Shown here piece by piece: positions 34,513 through 47,000 of a stretch of DNA of 64,000 nucleotides. This DNA comes from Trifolium pratense (Eukaryota; Streptophyta; Magnoliopsida; Fabales; Fabaceae), in contig NC_060059.1 of the NCBI RefSeq assembly GCF_020283565.1, positions 29,027,838-29,091,837 of the forward strand, given 5' to 3'. The translations under genes were made by a program, and so were the position numbers. How positions within the stretch are numbered: the stretch's first letter is position 1; each line of letters starts with the position of its first letter. Under the pieces are notes generated by a model that was not told the origin of the DNA, searched no databases, and saw only the letters and a program-made list of their open reading frames with translations.

Positions 34513-34860
34513 TTAGATGTGAATATTAATACCGGAACACTTATACATAGTGTATAGACTTTGAGTATGAGGATTTCCTGTGGGAAACACGCCTTTTACT
34601 GAGAATTGCAAATCATGTATATCAACATAGGGAACGAATGATCCAATACGGCCATTAGTGGTCCAAGGGATGAACCAAAAGGAAGATGATTTTGAACCTG
34701 CACGCCAAGAGAAACCATCTTTGATGATGCCTTTTACTTGAATAATAGAAGACCAAGTTGAAGAGTCACTACAAGAGTTGCTGGTGAGGATGAATTTTGG
34801 CATAGTGATATATTTGCTAAAGAGAATGTCAACCCAAAACTTACTCGAAGATTGCACCAT
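34513..34860 (-). pseudogene. LINE (L1-type) ORF2 fragment
   Basis: The minus-strand frame includes FWVDILFSKYITMPKF, STWSSIIQVKGIIKDGFSWRAG and KSSSFWFIPWTTNGRIGSFVP. This resembles the region between reverse transcriptase and zf-RVT in plant L1 elements (typically W...I...G..W.IG.G....FW.D.W). Upstream and downstream parts are absent, so it is a relic. No TSD is visible. Confidence 0.65.
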
Positions 34861-34945
34861 ATCTCAAATAAATTTTCACAAAAAAGATATATTAACTTCT
34901 CTTGCTAGTCAACACTCAAACCCTCTCAGGATGTGCAATTTTTTA

Positions 34946-35246
34946 CTCCTTCTGTCCCTAAATATAAGTACCTTTACCAAAAAAAAAAAAAAGACGGGTT
35001 AAGAAAAGTTGTTGAAGTAATAATTTTCTTTGACTTGTGTGAGACTTTTCCTAATTTTCCCTTTGTATTTAATATATTCAATGTTTCTTTTTAATATTCC
35101 AATGCAAGTTAGTGGTATTATTAATGAGAGATATATCTGGAAAAAGAGTAATGATTGCATCTAAAATTTTGTAAAGAGTCTTATATTTAAGGACAAACTT
35201 TTTCTATAAAAAGTTCCTATAATTAGGGACGATGGGATCATAGGAG
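34946..35246. mobile_element. Stowaway-like MITE, 301 bp, TA target
   Basis: Left end CTCCTTCTGTCCCTAAATAT and reversed right end CTCCTATGATCCCATCGTCC are flanked by TA. Both ends carry the common plant CTCC.T..GTCCC end. It lies about 600 bp upstream of the CDC20-like gene. Confidence 0.65.
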
Positions 35247-35340
35247 TATAAGCGTTGTTTATGGAGCTAATTTATTTCCTCATTTTGGTGTAGTATGTGT
35301 GACCTGACCAAATTTGGTTTGCTTCCTACCTAACAAACCA

Positions 35341-35512
35341 ATCATTAGTTGGTTCAGTCGTGATTGACGTTGAACTTGGTAGGAGGACCATAGTTCGATT
35401 CCCTACAAATGTGATCGGGAGGGGAAATTGAAACTACTTGATGCCAGAACTGACCACCGAACTAGATTAAATTAAACTAGTGGTGAAAGAAAAAAAATAA
35501 AAAAAAATAAAA
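35341..35512 (+). mobile_element. SINE with A-rich tail (family B, copy 1)
   Basis: TGATTGACGTTGAACTTGG, B-box TAGTTCGATTCCC at 35391-35403 and CCAGAACTGACC match the copy at 48960-49108. The tail is AAAAAAATAAAAAAAAATAAAA. A rough CTAACAA repeat lies on each side. Confidence 0.6.
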
Positions 35513-35863
35513 AGAATGACTAACTAACAACATTTATTGATTAAATTCGCAAAATCATTTATGAAGAGGGTACCCTAAAATTTAGGAAATTTAAGTATTG
35601 TAATAAATGCATTAAAAGATTTGATTTTATCTTTTGTTGGCCCAAATCCATAATAGATTTGATTTAATCATAAAAAAAAAAATCCAAAAATAGCAACGGT
35701 CAAAAACACATACATTATATATACTGTTGTTTGGCGGGTAAGACAGAACAAACAACGTTCCCAATTCCCAAACCCTAATTTCTTTCTTTCTTTCACCAAA
35801 TTTTCTTCTTTCTTCTTCAATCAATCAATCTTCATCATCATTGTTCTTCTTTTTCTTGCAACA

Positions 35864-38352
35864 ATGTGGAATCTTGATCAAGATTGGTACTCTCCAAGAA
35901 GCCTCCTCAGCACTCCAACCTATTATGATTTTCCGGTAATATTACTAATTTCTTTCTTATGTCCATTTTTATATTATGATTATGATGAATTTTTCAATCA
36001 TATGCTTAAATAATTAATTTAACTTTTTCTACAGGGTGATCGGTTCATACCTAATAGGAGTTTGATGGATCTTGATCAAGCCAAAACTTTTCTCACTAAC
36101 ACTAAAAAGACCAAAAAATGTCACAATCAAAATTTCAATGTATGTTTCTAAATTTCTCATCTTTTTCACTCTTTTGTATAGTTGTGTATTTTCAAAAAAG
36201 TTCAATTTTTTATAGAAACGAATTCTTACTGAATTTTTTAAAATATTTTTAAAATATTTTTTAAAAAAGTTCAATGTTTTAATCTTTTCTTATTTATTCG
36301 AATCTTGAAATCGTCCATTTTATAGAAACGAATTCTTACTGAATTTTTTAAAATATTTTGTCACTTGGTTTTAAGAAATTCTCGTTTGAATCATTATTTA
36401 TTTATTATTTGAATTTTGAAATTGATACTTTTACATCAAGAAAACTATTTCTTGAGTATTTTTTGTTTGAATATTTGTCTTATTTCTTGAAGCTTTATCT
36501 TATATATTAATGTGGTGCCGATGACAGGATGCGTATAGACAGAAACTATATGAGAAACTGAATTTGGATTCAGAAGGGAAACCGTTTCGGATGTTAGTTT
36601 TCAGGGGAAGTCCAAAATCAAGTAAAAAATCAATTCGTCATGTTGATCAGTTGCAAGAAGAAGATGCTGCAGCACTTCGAAACAGTGGCAATCAATGCAT
36701 CCCTCGAAGATATCCTAAGGTTTTGTTCATTTCAATGTACTTTTATATAGTTTCATTGTTAATCTAGTAATCATTTAATACATTTGTTCGATGAATTTAG
36801 GGTGTAATAGACTCATCGATAACACCATAGTATATAGCATCAGAAATGCTCGATTAAATGTCTAATATTCGTATAAACGTTTCTAATCTGTTTGCAGAAA
36901 GAATCAAAGGTACTGGATGCACCAAACATAAGAGATGATTACTATACAAGCACATTTGATTGGGGGAAAAACAACATGCTAGCTGTTGGTTTGGGAACAG
37001 AAATATACGTTTGGAACTCAGTTACTTCTGGTGTATCGAGATGGTGTGAAGCCGCTGGAAATAATTATCCAACAAGTCTTTCATGGTCAGAGGATTCTAA
37101 ATATCTGGCAACAGGATTTGCGGATTCTCAACTTCATCTCTTTGATGCCGAGACTTCTAAGCCAGTAAGAAATCTTGAAGGTCATAGTAAACGGATTGCG
37201 ACTGTAACATGGAATAATCGTATTTTAACCTCCGGAAGTCGTGACAATTCGATAATCAACCATGATGGTAATTATATTTTGATTTCCTGTTTAAATTTTT
37301 TGGATGTATGAATATGAATACATAAAGCTTTTGATAAATTGCTGTAACATAACATATTGTGGTATTACGTTGTTTTTGTGCAGTTAGAGCAAAAAAAAGT
37401 GAGGTTTTGTGGGTGAAAGCACATACATCAGAAGTTTGCGGTTTAAAATGGTCAAAGAGGGGAAACTTATTGGCAAGTGGTGGCAATGACAATCGTATTT
37501 ATGTATGGGACTCGAGTAGAATGAACTCGTCAAATTTCTTGCATTGTTTTAAAGACCACAAAGCTTCAGTCAAAGCTCTTGCTTGGTGCCCTTATGATTC
37601 AGCTGTACTTGCTTCTGGAGGTGGCACAAACGATCGATGTATTAAGTTGTGGAACGCACAAAAGGGAACCAACATTTGCAGCATAAATACCAAAGCTCAG
37701 GTAAGACACACCAAAAAATACTAATAGCTGTTGTCTTAATTGTTTACTGTTTAGTCCTTTGGAAAGATGCATATCCATTAGGTTTTTGGATTATCTGAAA
37801 CGAATGAACTTCGTTATGCAGGTTTGTGGATTACAATGGAATAAACATCACAAGGAGTTATTAAGTGGCCATGGCTATAGTACAAGTGCAGAATCCAACC
37901 AATTGTGTTTGTGGCAATATCCATCTATGACTAAAGTTGCAGGCATGGATCCTCATTCTTCGAGATTCCATAATTTACCTCATGGCTTGGATCCTCATTT
38001 TTCGAGAGTCCTTCATTTATCTCAGGTATGTTACAGGTCATCGTAACCTAAACACTAGTATAGCCATAAATTGAGACGCGCATTTCGAGTTCTAATTAGG
38101 AAGTTCCTTGTTCTATCCTAGAAATTGGCATAACTACTAATTTACTAACATTTTTCTGATTATGTGAACTTTTAAACGTTAGGCTAATGCACTTATTATG
38201 TTTTGCAGAGTCCAGATGGGTTAACAGTGGCTTCGGCTGGAGGAGATGAGACTATTCGCTTTTGGGAATTGTTTGGACCACCTGTTACTGATAAAAGAAA
38301 GGAATCAGTTCTGGATAACCTATTGTCGATGAAAACAATGCAAATAAGATGA
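35864..38352 (+). CDS. CDC20-type APC/C activator (WD40), divergent paralogue
   Basis: Seven exons: 35864-35935, 36035-36139, 36528-36719, 36898-37267, 37384-37700, 37822-38025 and 38209-38352. All introns are GT-AG, and the product is 467 residues. CDC20 proteins recruit substrates to the anaphase-promoting complex. Seen here are a C-box DRFIPNR (about residues 26-32), the CDC20-type LDAPN...DDYY...DWG, seven WD-like blades (VCGLKWS...[34 protein letters not shown]) and the C-terminal Ile-Arg tail that docks on the APC/C. The N-terminus before the C-box is short (24 residues). An in-frame 14-residue repeat ([14 protein letters not shown] / [13 protein letters not shown]) lies in the last blade. 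Lineage is closer to CDC20 than to CCS52/FZR by these motifs. A TATA-like TATATATACTG lies near 35716. Confidence 0.88.
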
Positions 38353-38439
38353 TAGGATACATAACACTTTTGTTGTATTAGTGTAGCATTCTTTTGTGCA
38401 GATATAGTTAATTTTGTTACAGAAAAAAAGTGTTCTTGT

Positions 38440-39115
38440 ATTCTTTTCTGTATTCATTACTTCTGAATTCAAATGGATGTGACTATCCTAAACACAAAGG
38501 TTAAATGTTATCCAAGTAATAGTAAATGTATTATTTTAGCAATTAATGTAATTTTTCATTTATGCATTTTTTTATTTTTTTTGCTGTCACTGAATCATAT
38601 AACAGATAAGTTTGGGGCTTAGGCTCTCATTATTATAAAAAATACAAAAAAGAAAAGTTTGATTAAATATATGCATCAATCGTCGAAAGAAGTGGCTGCA
38701 AAACAATCGATATAAAATCTCATCGGTTACTTTTACATTATCAAATAGAGATTTAAATGAATAATAATGATGAACACGATTTAATAATCTAAAGATTACC
38801 AAGCTGATATTGGCTAATAATAATCAAGATTACTAAGCTGTAGTTCAGAAACATGAATTAGACTTCATGATTACGTAGGATCGAGAAGTGAAGTTTGTAG
38901 TGACGATTAAAATTGGAAAATTGAAAATCTAAAATGGAACCATAGAAATAAGTTTAACCATATGGAAGTGAGACTTGGTGGCAAATTAACATCAGTAACT
39001 ATGATGCCATGATAAATCTTAGGCATCAAACTGAAGGACCGTGAAGGCATTGTTATTGGAAGTTGGAACCATATGATTGGGCAAGTATTTTTTACTTGAG
39101 GTGACATAGAGTTTT
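38440..39115. repeat. CDC20-like downstream region, duplicated at 29455
   Basis: Same blocks as the copy at 29455-30965, without the hAT insertion; CATAGAAA at 38941-38948 is the empty site. No gene is visible here. Confidence 0.75.
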
Positions 39116-39740
39116 ATGCTTAAAAGAATCCTAAGCATGAGGGTGTTCGTTAGGACTTACAAGACTACATGAAATTGTTAACAAAATCCGTGTTGGCAAC
39201 TCAGAATTTAGCTCGTTGATTTTTAACATTAAAAATGTATTGAATCTAAATTCAAACTTTGTGGTAAAGTTTATTAAGCGAAAAATGAATATGATTGCTC
39301 ATACAGTTGATAGGGCGACCATTTCTTAGATTAGTCGTTATACTTTTGATTTGGTTCCACTTTGTATTTCTTCTTTATTGATTAATTGATGAAATGATAT
39401 GAGTTATTGTTTGTTAAAAAAAAAAGTAATATTTTTTCTATTTTTCTTATAAAAAGAAAAAGTAATCTTTACAAAAAAAAAAATTGACGAAATTTTTTTT
39501 TATTTGAGAGAATCTTTAATTTAAAAGTTATTGAAATTTTCTTTTTGTTTTTTTTTTTAAAAAAATAAGTACGAAAAAGAAAACGCATATAAATGAACAT
39601 TAATTTTTTTTTGACTAAATTATTATTATTTTTTTAACGGCATAATGCAGGATTAATGAATGAGTCAATATGCATTACTTTTATTTTGACCAAGAGTCAA
39701 TATGCATTACTATATTACCATATATAGACAATGTAATTCA
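39116..39740. other. AT-rich intergenic DNA upstream of the defensin-like pair
   Basis: No gene. From about 39590 the sequence is repeated at about 41200 (GCATAATGCA, ATGAGTCAATATGCATTACT), so the tandem duplication includes the promoter. Confidence 0.5.
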
Positions 39741-39752
39741 CTATATATAAAC
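39741..39752 (+). promoter_or_regulatory. TATA box of defensin-like gene 1
   Basis: CTATATATAAAC lies about 90 bp before the ATG. The paralogue has the same TCACTATATATAAAC at 41411-41425. Confidence 0.6.
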
Positions 39753-39833
39753 AACATAAGATAAAGAATCAAAGGTACACAAAAAAAAAAAAAACCCAAA
39801 CACAATTAACTAGCTAGCACATTAATTGTCTCA

Positions 39834-40155
39834 ATGGCTTTGCTGAAATGTATCCTTGCCGCCATGTTAATTGCTAGTATTTTATTTCTAGGTATGTAAC
39901 AAAGTAATGAACAAAACTATTCTTTAATTGAATTTTTTCAATACTATTATTATAGAATATATGTTGATTAATAATGTGAAGTACCTATAAAATGCAGGTG
40001 TGAGTAGCAAACAATTTTGCCCAGGATTATGCAAGAACTATCCTAATTGTGATGCCTATTGCAAGAGTATAGGGTATCAGATAGGGCAATGCATTCCACC
40101 TGAGAATGTCTTCTGTTGCTGTGCCAAAGTTAGTGATGTGATCAACTTATCGTAG
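39834..40155 (+). CDS. Defensin-like (DEFL) cysteine-rich peptide 1
   Basis: Exon 1 (39834-39891) and exon 2 (39998-40155) join at a phase-1 GT-AG intron to give 71 residues. The signal peptide is MALLKCILAAMLIASILFLG. The mature part SSKQFCPGLC... has eight cysteines: CPGLC, NC, YC, QC and a final triple CCC (FCCCAKV). Small secreted proteins of this form belong to the plant defensin-like superfamily; targets are unknown. The intron after the signal peptide is typical. It lies 1.6 kb before its tandem paralogue. Confidence 0.8.
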
Positions 40156-41400
40156 TGCTTTGAAATGTTTAACTAGTTTTTTTTTTTTTATTAGCAAAAT
40201 GTATTAATAAAAGTTACGAGGTATTCAAATTATAAGATGAGTTTGGTTTTATTAGCATAATCAAGAGGTTAATTTTGTCATTACTTGATGTTGGTCAGTT
40301 CTTTCTATCTATCACTTGAGTATATACAGACCAATAACCAAACTTCGTGAAAATATTGATTTCTACATGGCTAAAATTGAAACAAATTTGTGGATGACAT
40401 AGTTAGAAACTGTAAAAAAATTCCAAAATTTAAAACCCTAAAGCATAGATTTTTTTATTGATCACCTTAGTGTTGTTTCGTTGTTGTTGGAGGATTTATA
40501 CTATTGTATGTATTTGGTTTGGTGTTTTATTTGAGATGGTTTAATTTAGAGAAAAGTTTGAAGGAAAGAATGAGAGCAATAAAAAGTGTTTTAGACTTTT
40601 CAGGTGCAAAATAAAATAAAAAATGGGGGTGCAAAATGCAAAAAATATAGGTGTATTGATGAAAACTTTAAAATCCCATGCACCTGCACCCCCTTAATTA
40701 TACACGGCACCACCCCTGACGTCTTCTCCAAATACATTGAGCAAATTTGCCTTGTATGAGATTGGTCCCCATATTTTACAATATTCACGATTTTGGTCTT
40801 CCTATTTTAAAATCAAAATATTTTTGCTCTCTTATTTTAATTTTTTTTTTGGCTGTTTTGGTCCCCATTCTATTTTTTAGCTTGCTAGCATGAGAAACAA
40901 TGACGTGACTGTATCCACGTGGCAAAGAACAACATTCACATGAACATTTTTTAACCAAATGGTAGGAAAAATGCTAATGTGGCAATTTCCACGTGTCAAA
41001 TAACGATATCGACATCAGCATTTTTTAACCAGTTGGCAGGAAAAAAGCTGATATGGTAGAAAAAATGCCTATACTTTTATTAAAAATAATACATTTGCTG
41101 ACATTTACTTGTTTGCCTCACAACTTCCCCACAAAGGTTAAATCTTTAATTTAAAAGTTATAGTACACACTAATTAATTAATATTAATATAAAAAAGAAT
41201 GCACATTAATTTATTTTTTTTGTAACGGCATAATGCACAATTAATAAATGAGTCAATATATCATTATATAAAAAAATAAAAAAAAAATATGCATGAGTCA
41301 ATATGCATTACTAAAAATTTTTTTTTGTCAAGATATGCATTACTATATTACCATATATAGACAATGTAATTCATTCATATAAAAAAAAAAAAAAAAAAAG
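40156..41400. other. Intergenic DNA between the defensin-like genes
   Basis: The first 110 bp are the 3' flank shared with gene 2 (TTCAAATTATAAGATGAGTTT also at 42473). The rest is AT-rich. A frame on the minus strand at 40600-40788 has no recognisable product. Confidence 0.5.
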
Positions 41401-41491
41401 ACAACGTAATTCACTATATATAAACAGTGTAATATACATAGTCATAGGTACCTAAAAAAAACACAATTAACTAGCTAGTACATTTGTCTCA

Positions 41492-41829
41492 ATGGCTATG
41501 CTGAAATGTGTTCTTGCAGCCATGTTAATTGCTATTTTATTTCTAGGTATGTAACAAAGTAATTAGCAAAAGTATTCTTTAATTCAGTTTTTTCAATACT
41601 ATTGTTATAGAACATGTTGATTAATAGTGTTAAGTACTCATAAAATGCAGGTGTGAGTAGCAAACACTTCTGTCCAGGATTATGCAAGTACTATCCTAAT
41701 TGTGATGGATACTGCAAGAATATAGGCTATGATATAGGGCAATGCGTTGAAGTACCTAATGCTAGCTTCTGTTGCTGTGCCAAAGTTTGGGTGATGAACT
41801 TTTTTTTTTTTTTGACACAAACAAAATGA
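41492..41829 (+). CDS. Defensin-like peptide 2 with retroposon-altered C-terminus
   Basis: Exon 1 (41492-41546) and exon 2 (41651-41829) join at phase 1 to give 77 residues. The signal peptide is MAMLKCVLAAMLIAILFLG. The mature part SSKHFCPGLCKYY... keeps all eight cysteines including the terminal CCC. Gene 1 ends AKVSDVINLS, and this gene should end AKVWVMNLS. A retroposon inserted after AAC TT, so the poly(T) is read as FFFF and the frame stops at TGA (41827-41829) after LTQTK. The displaced original stop lies at about 42401. The core peptide is intact and the gene may still work. Confidence 0.75.
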
Positions 41830-42381
41830 TATTCATTCATTCAAATCGACAGATACATCAAATACAACCACATATTCAACTTCGCTAAAAACGTAAAGGA
41901 TGAATCTGCGAACAAACTCACAGCATCCGAGTTAATAGCATACAACGGCATAATGCCTACAACAAATAATATGATAAAATTAAAATCACCGGAATATCCA
42001 TGCTTCCGGATCTGCAACGTTGATGCCCAAATCATTGATTGAATCTGTAATTGACCGAAGATAATCTTTCGAGAAGAATCAAAGAACACCGCAACAAAAC
42101 GGGAAATTAAATAACGCCGCACAAGACGACGATCAGCACAACGCCGCACTTAGACGACGAAATCACAAAAAAACACAAAAGAAAAACTTAATCTATGTGA
42201 AAATCACTTATTTAAATTAAAAGAAAAGAAAAAAAGGTGTAGAGGGGGTGATTCTAGGCCAAAAGTGACCCAAAATCACCCCTCTATGATGAACAAAGAG
42301 AGCTTGGAGACAAGAATTTTTTTGTAAATTAGGGCCGGCTAGGAGCCTCAACAGTGCTACTTATAAAGCTTATAATGTTGC
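41802..42381 (-). mobile_element. Poly(A) retroposon, 580 bp, 15-bp TSD, in defensin-like gene 2
   Basis: TTGGGTGATGAACTT flanks it exactly (41787-41801 and 42382-42396). The T-run at the left end is the poly(A) tail of a minus-strand insert ending GAATGAATATCATTTTG. A second, 5'-truncated relative lies at 55217-55710. Both keep a short minus-strand frame with VSLFADSSF. No LTR, tRNA head or RT is visible, so it is an unidentified SINE-like or LINE-derived family. Confidence 0.8.
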
Positions 42382-42396
42382 TTGGGTGATGAACTT

Positions 42397-44051
42397 ATCG
42401 TAGTGCTTTGAAATGTTTAAATGGTTTTCTTTTTTTACTAGAAAAATGTATTAATAAAAGTATATGGGGTATTCAAATTATAAGATGAGTTTGGTTCTAG
42501 TGTCTCACTATTTCTTTATTTTTTTTTTTTTTTTTTGTTGAAGTGTTTGATTTTATCAATCAAGTAGTGGCAATCAAATAGTTTTTTTTGTTAGGATTTT
42601 TCTTTATTTCTTATTAAAATAGTTGGAATTACATTGGTGCTTCTTTGCTCAATATATATTTATCAGCTTGTTTGCCTCATATTCTTTCCAGTCATTTTTA
42701 TAAGAAACACTTTAAAAAAATCATACAAACCAAATTATGTGTCAAATCTTGATGTGGCAACCACATAAACAACTCCATATCAAGTGCAATGTCATTTAAA
42801 TAATGTGTCAAATCATCAAAATTGAATGTTATATTTTTATTAATTTCAAAACGAAAACTTTCAAAACTTTCAAAACGGTAGTTTCTCTGTATCAGTGTCT
42901 ATTCGCTTGGGTGTTGTTGACGCTTTTACCTCAAAATTCTCCATAATCACAACACAAGGTACTCTTTTGTTCATTTTCTTATCCAAAACATGAATAAATA
43001 CTTGTGTACTTGTAAAATTCATTTTTTAATTTGTTGCCGGTTGCACACAAAGTGTTTGATAAATGTTCTGACCCATGGTATCAATATTATTATTATAGAG
43101 TACTAATCACTGTCTTGTTTTGATACTCTTCATAGTTTGTTTGGCGTTTCGTTTTGTTTTGTTTTTACTAGATAAGATGTGACTGATTTTTATGCTTAGA
43201 ACTTAGAATTGTTTTGCATTGTTTGAATGTAGTAGTCACTATAGCTGCTATTCTAAACCACTATTGCCACAGAATATGTCATTTTTTAAATTAATATCTA
43301 ATCTAACTATTTGTTGCTGTTGTTCTTGTTGCATCAAAATTTAGACTTTACTTTCAATATTGTTTATCTTTCTTATAGGTTTCATACCTTTGTAGCATTT
43401 TTGTACTTGTATGTATGTTGTGAATAATTTCATAAACCTATTTTTTTAAAGTATTTATATGCTCATAACCAATCTATGCAACAAGATTGAGTTGAGATCG
43501 GGTTACATCCGTTTAGATTAAATTGTAAAACACCCATGGTATGGTAGGACACTCATCTTTAGATTGGAGACGAAAGGTCTACTCTTCTCCCTTTTTTACA
43601 TTTATCTGGTGGTATGTTTAGATCTCAATTTACAGTGAAGAATGTGAGGGTGTAAAATATGGATGAAAAAAAAGAAGTAGCGAAGGGTATTTTAGAAAAT
43701 ATTAAATTGTAAAGTAAATTAAGTAGGTGTGCATTGTATAATAGGGAGCTACTTTTCATACCCTCTACGTTTTCTAAAAAATTACACGTTCCAAAAGTAT
43801 ACTTCTGAATAAATTGTGTTTTTACTAAATGTGTATTTCCAAAATCATGTTGGAGGCGGGTGAAATTTCTCCATTGTATCTTTTAATTAATTTGTATTCT
43901 TATTTCTCCTCAACCCGATTCGATTACATCCCGCTTGTTGGATTTCACCATGGGTAGTACATGGTTCTCTATATTCATTTTTTTGTGTTTGTATTTAGAT
44001 GTCTAGTGATAGGATTGAAGTAAAATGTATTGACATTTTTAATGATTCATT
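42397..44051. other. Defensin-like 3' flank and ITPase upstream region
   Basis: Up to about 42510 is the displaced 3' end and flank of defensin-like gene 2. A possible 5'-UTR exon of the next gene ends at about 42957 (CACAAG before GTACTC), with a fitting acceptor CCCCAG at 44073. That leader intron is a guess. Confidence 0.4.
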
Positions 44052-44096
44052 ATGTTTGCTTCTTGTAACCCCAGAATATCAAAGAAGAATCGGCAA

Positions 44097-47000
44097 ATGG
44101 CTTCTATAAAATCTGTTGCCTCTGGGTTGGTATTGCCACGCCCAGTTACTTTTGTTACTGGAAATGCCAAAAAGCTTGAAGAAGTTCGCGCCATCTTGGG
44201 ACAGTCCATTCCTTTTCAATCCCTCAAACTTGACTGTAATATCAGTCTCTCCCTTCAATATTTCTTTCCTCATTTTGTGTTGGTTTCCCCCTATTTTAAA
44301 AACCTGCTTATCTTAGGTTTTACTTACTCTTAGTTCGGTCATTTTTTCTGCTTGCCTCATTTTTCTTACAGTTTTATATTTTTTATTTTTTTAGTGCCTG
44401 AATTGCAAGGAGAACCTGAAGATATCTCCAAAGAGAAAGCTCGTTTGGCTGCTGTTCAGGTACTCAAGTTAATATTTTCGCTCATAAACACCTAGGCTTG
44501 TACTTCTTTTTCATACCCAAATATTAGTACCCTAACCTCCTGTTAAAAACTCTTTGGGTATCACTTATCTCACCCACCGAGCTACCTACTTGAGATAACA
44601 CCTAGGCTTGTATGATTATAGGCTTGTATGTTTAGTTGTAATGGGTTCAACACCATTTTTTTGTCAACCTTTTGATCTCTTAGATTTTTTTTCAAAAATC
44701 TGTCAAAAAATTGAAAAAACAGTCAAGGGGACGAGTTGAACTCGCGCCCCTAACCTCTTAAAACGAACTTGCAACCACTAGGACATTGATCAGGAGACAC
44801 TGAACCCATTACAACTAAACATAAACTCAATTAATGAACATTGAGACAATTATTGATCAAATTTTAATCATAACATCTATACTTATTGATTGAATTTTAA
44901 TCATAACATTTATACTTTATTTATTAAAAACAAAAAAAACTACATTTTCTAGAATTAAGTTACAACTTTTATTAAAACAAATACTATCAATTTTTAATGA
45001 TATTAACTTGAAAGTATATTTTGTTACCATTGATTAGAATATAACTATTTTTTATTTTATTGATGTTATTTACATTTTAAATAAAATTGACTCTTTTTAA
45101 AAATTGTATTTTTTAAATATAAAACATTTGAAATTTATTAATTTTTTTACCTTTAAAAGGCCTCTTCATGTAATTTGCCCCGGGCCTCAACATGTGTCGA
45201 CCCGGCCCTGACATTGATCAATCCTTGTGTTTTATCATCGGTAATAATATTTAACATATAGCATAAATGATGGCCTAATAAAATATAGAATTTTTGAAGC
45301 CCCAAAAATGTTGAGGCCCTGGGCTATGGGCCTGCTTGCCCTGCCTCAGGGCCAGGCCTGATTATAGGTTGGTAATAGGTTTTTATATTGGGCTTAAGTC
45401 ATCCTTATAAAACCGGCTTGTAAGGTGAGGGATGCCTCTCTCTATAAACTCTTGTAGTAAGGCCTTATCTTTAATTTGTAGGACTGTGTTAATCTGTGGG
45501 ACTTTGTAATTTGTGGGATGCCTCTCTATATAAACTTTTGTTTTAATTTGTGGCAAGGTTAACGGACCTGTTTTGGTTGAAGACACTTGCCTCTGTTACA
45601 ATGCCTTGAAGGGTCTTCCAGGTAGATATAATTTTATTGTTGTTCATGCTTTGAAAGCTGGCACTGTACTTCATAGCACTGGTTTTAATTGAACATTTGA
45701 AACTTTTGCAGGGCCTTATATGTAAGTTCTCGATCCCCCAGGATCATTGTACTCAGGTTCTTTTACCCTTCCTTTTATCATGATAGTTTAGGACCTCATA
45801 AAAGTGTTGTTTATTTTACCTTGTAGTTTATGAAAGCTCAATACTATAATACATGAAATTGTGCTGTAATCTATCCATTTTCTGTAAGAGAGCAGTGCTC
45901 CATTTCATCGCTGTTTCTGTTTACTTTACCATTTTTGCAGTAATGTGTAGATGAATTAATGCTCAAAATTGAGTGTTTTTTTAATACAAATACTAGTTTC
46001 ATTTCTTCGTATCCATTTATCACTCCTAAAATGTTGTAGTCTATAAGTTATGTGACTGTTGATGAAATGGTTTGAAGAAAAATACAAAAGTGGCTGAACG
46101 GGAGAACAAGGCTTATGTTTGTTCTTAGACTCATCCGGTTTCTTTTAATTCTGCTACCCCTTTCAGCTCTGTTGCCTTTTAACTGCCTTCTTCCTTCCGA
46201 ATCTAAATAGCCTTTCTCATATGTTGGATAGTGTTGGTTCAGTGGTGCTTCACTTGTTTGTTATTTGTGCTTTAGTAAGTTTTGGAAGGCAAGCATATAC
46301 ACTAGAGTCTAGAACATAAATATGGAAATAAATCCTTTATCCAACTAAGTTTTGGTTATAACATCCCCCTCTCCTATACCAAAAATATTTGATATTTCAG
46401 AGAAATAAGTATGTCATTTTTGGTAAAATAAAGGGTGTATGTAATTTTGCTTTTGTTTAGTTATATTTGCTCATTATATTAAGTTATTCCATACTGTGGA
46501 TAGTCATTTGGCGACTAACCAATTTATGCATCCTGTCGTGTATGAATATGTAGTATTCTAATCAATGTTGCTTATTGCTGATGAATATATTGAATATAAA
46601 ACCATATTAGTCAGAATTTTCTTTGACCTTTATCTGCGTGTCTGTGTGTTGGTGTCAAAAAGTATACTTGCTTCTATAGCATCAGCTAGTAAGCTTTTTA
46701 AATTCAATTATCTGTTTTAAGATGCAACATGTTTTTTTTTTGTATAAATGATCATTGTCTTGTTTCTTTGTTAAATCATGCAGCAAATGGTTTCTCCAGA
46801 AGATTGGTCATGAAGGTTGTGACATAACTCTGTAATTGTGCAGTAGTTTTCAATTTTTTAGTTCTTGGGTTTCAGGATATCTCACAGAATTTGATCTACT
46901 CATTCCTCTCATCATTTTGTAGGTCTCAACAATCTGTTGATGGCATATGATGATAAATCAGCATACGCATTATGTGTATTTTCTTTTGCAATCGGTCCAA

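Noticed and set aside
36029..36274. 81-residue minus-strand frame
   Set aside because: It is a shadow over exon 2 and intron 2 of the CDC20-like gene.
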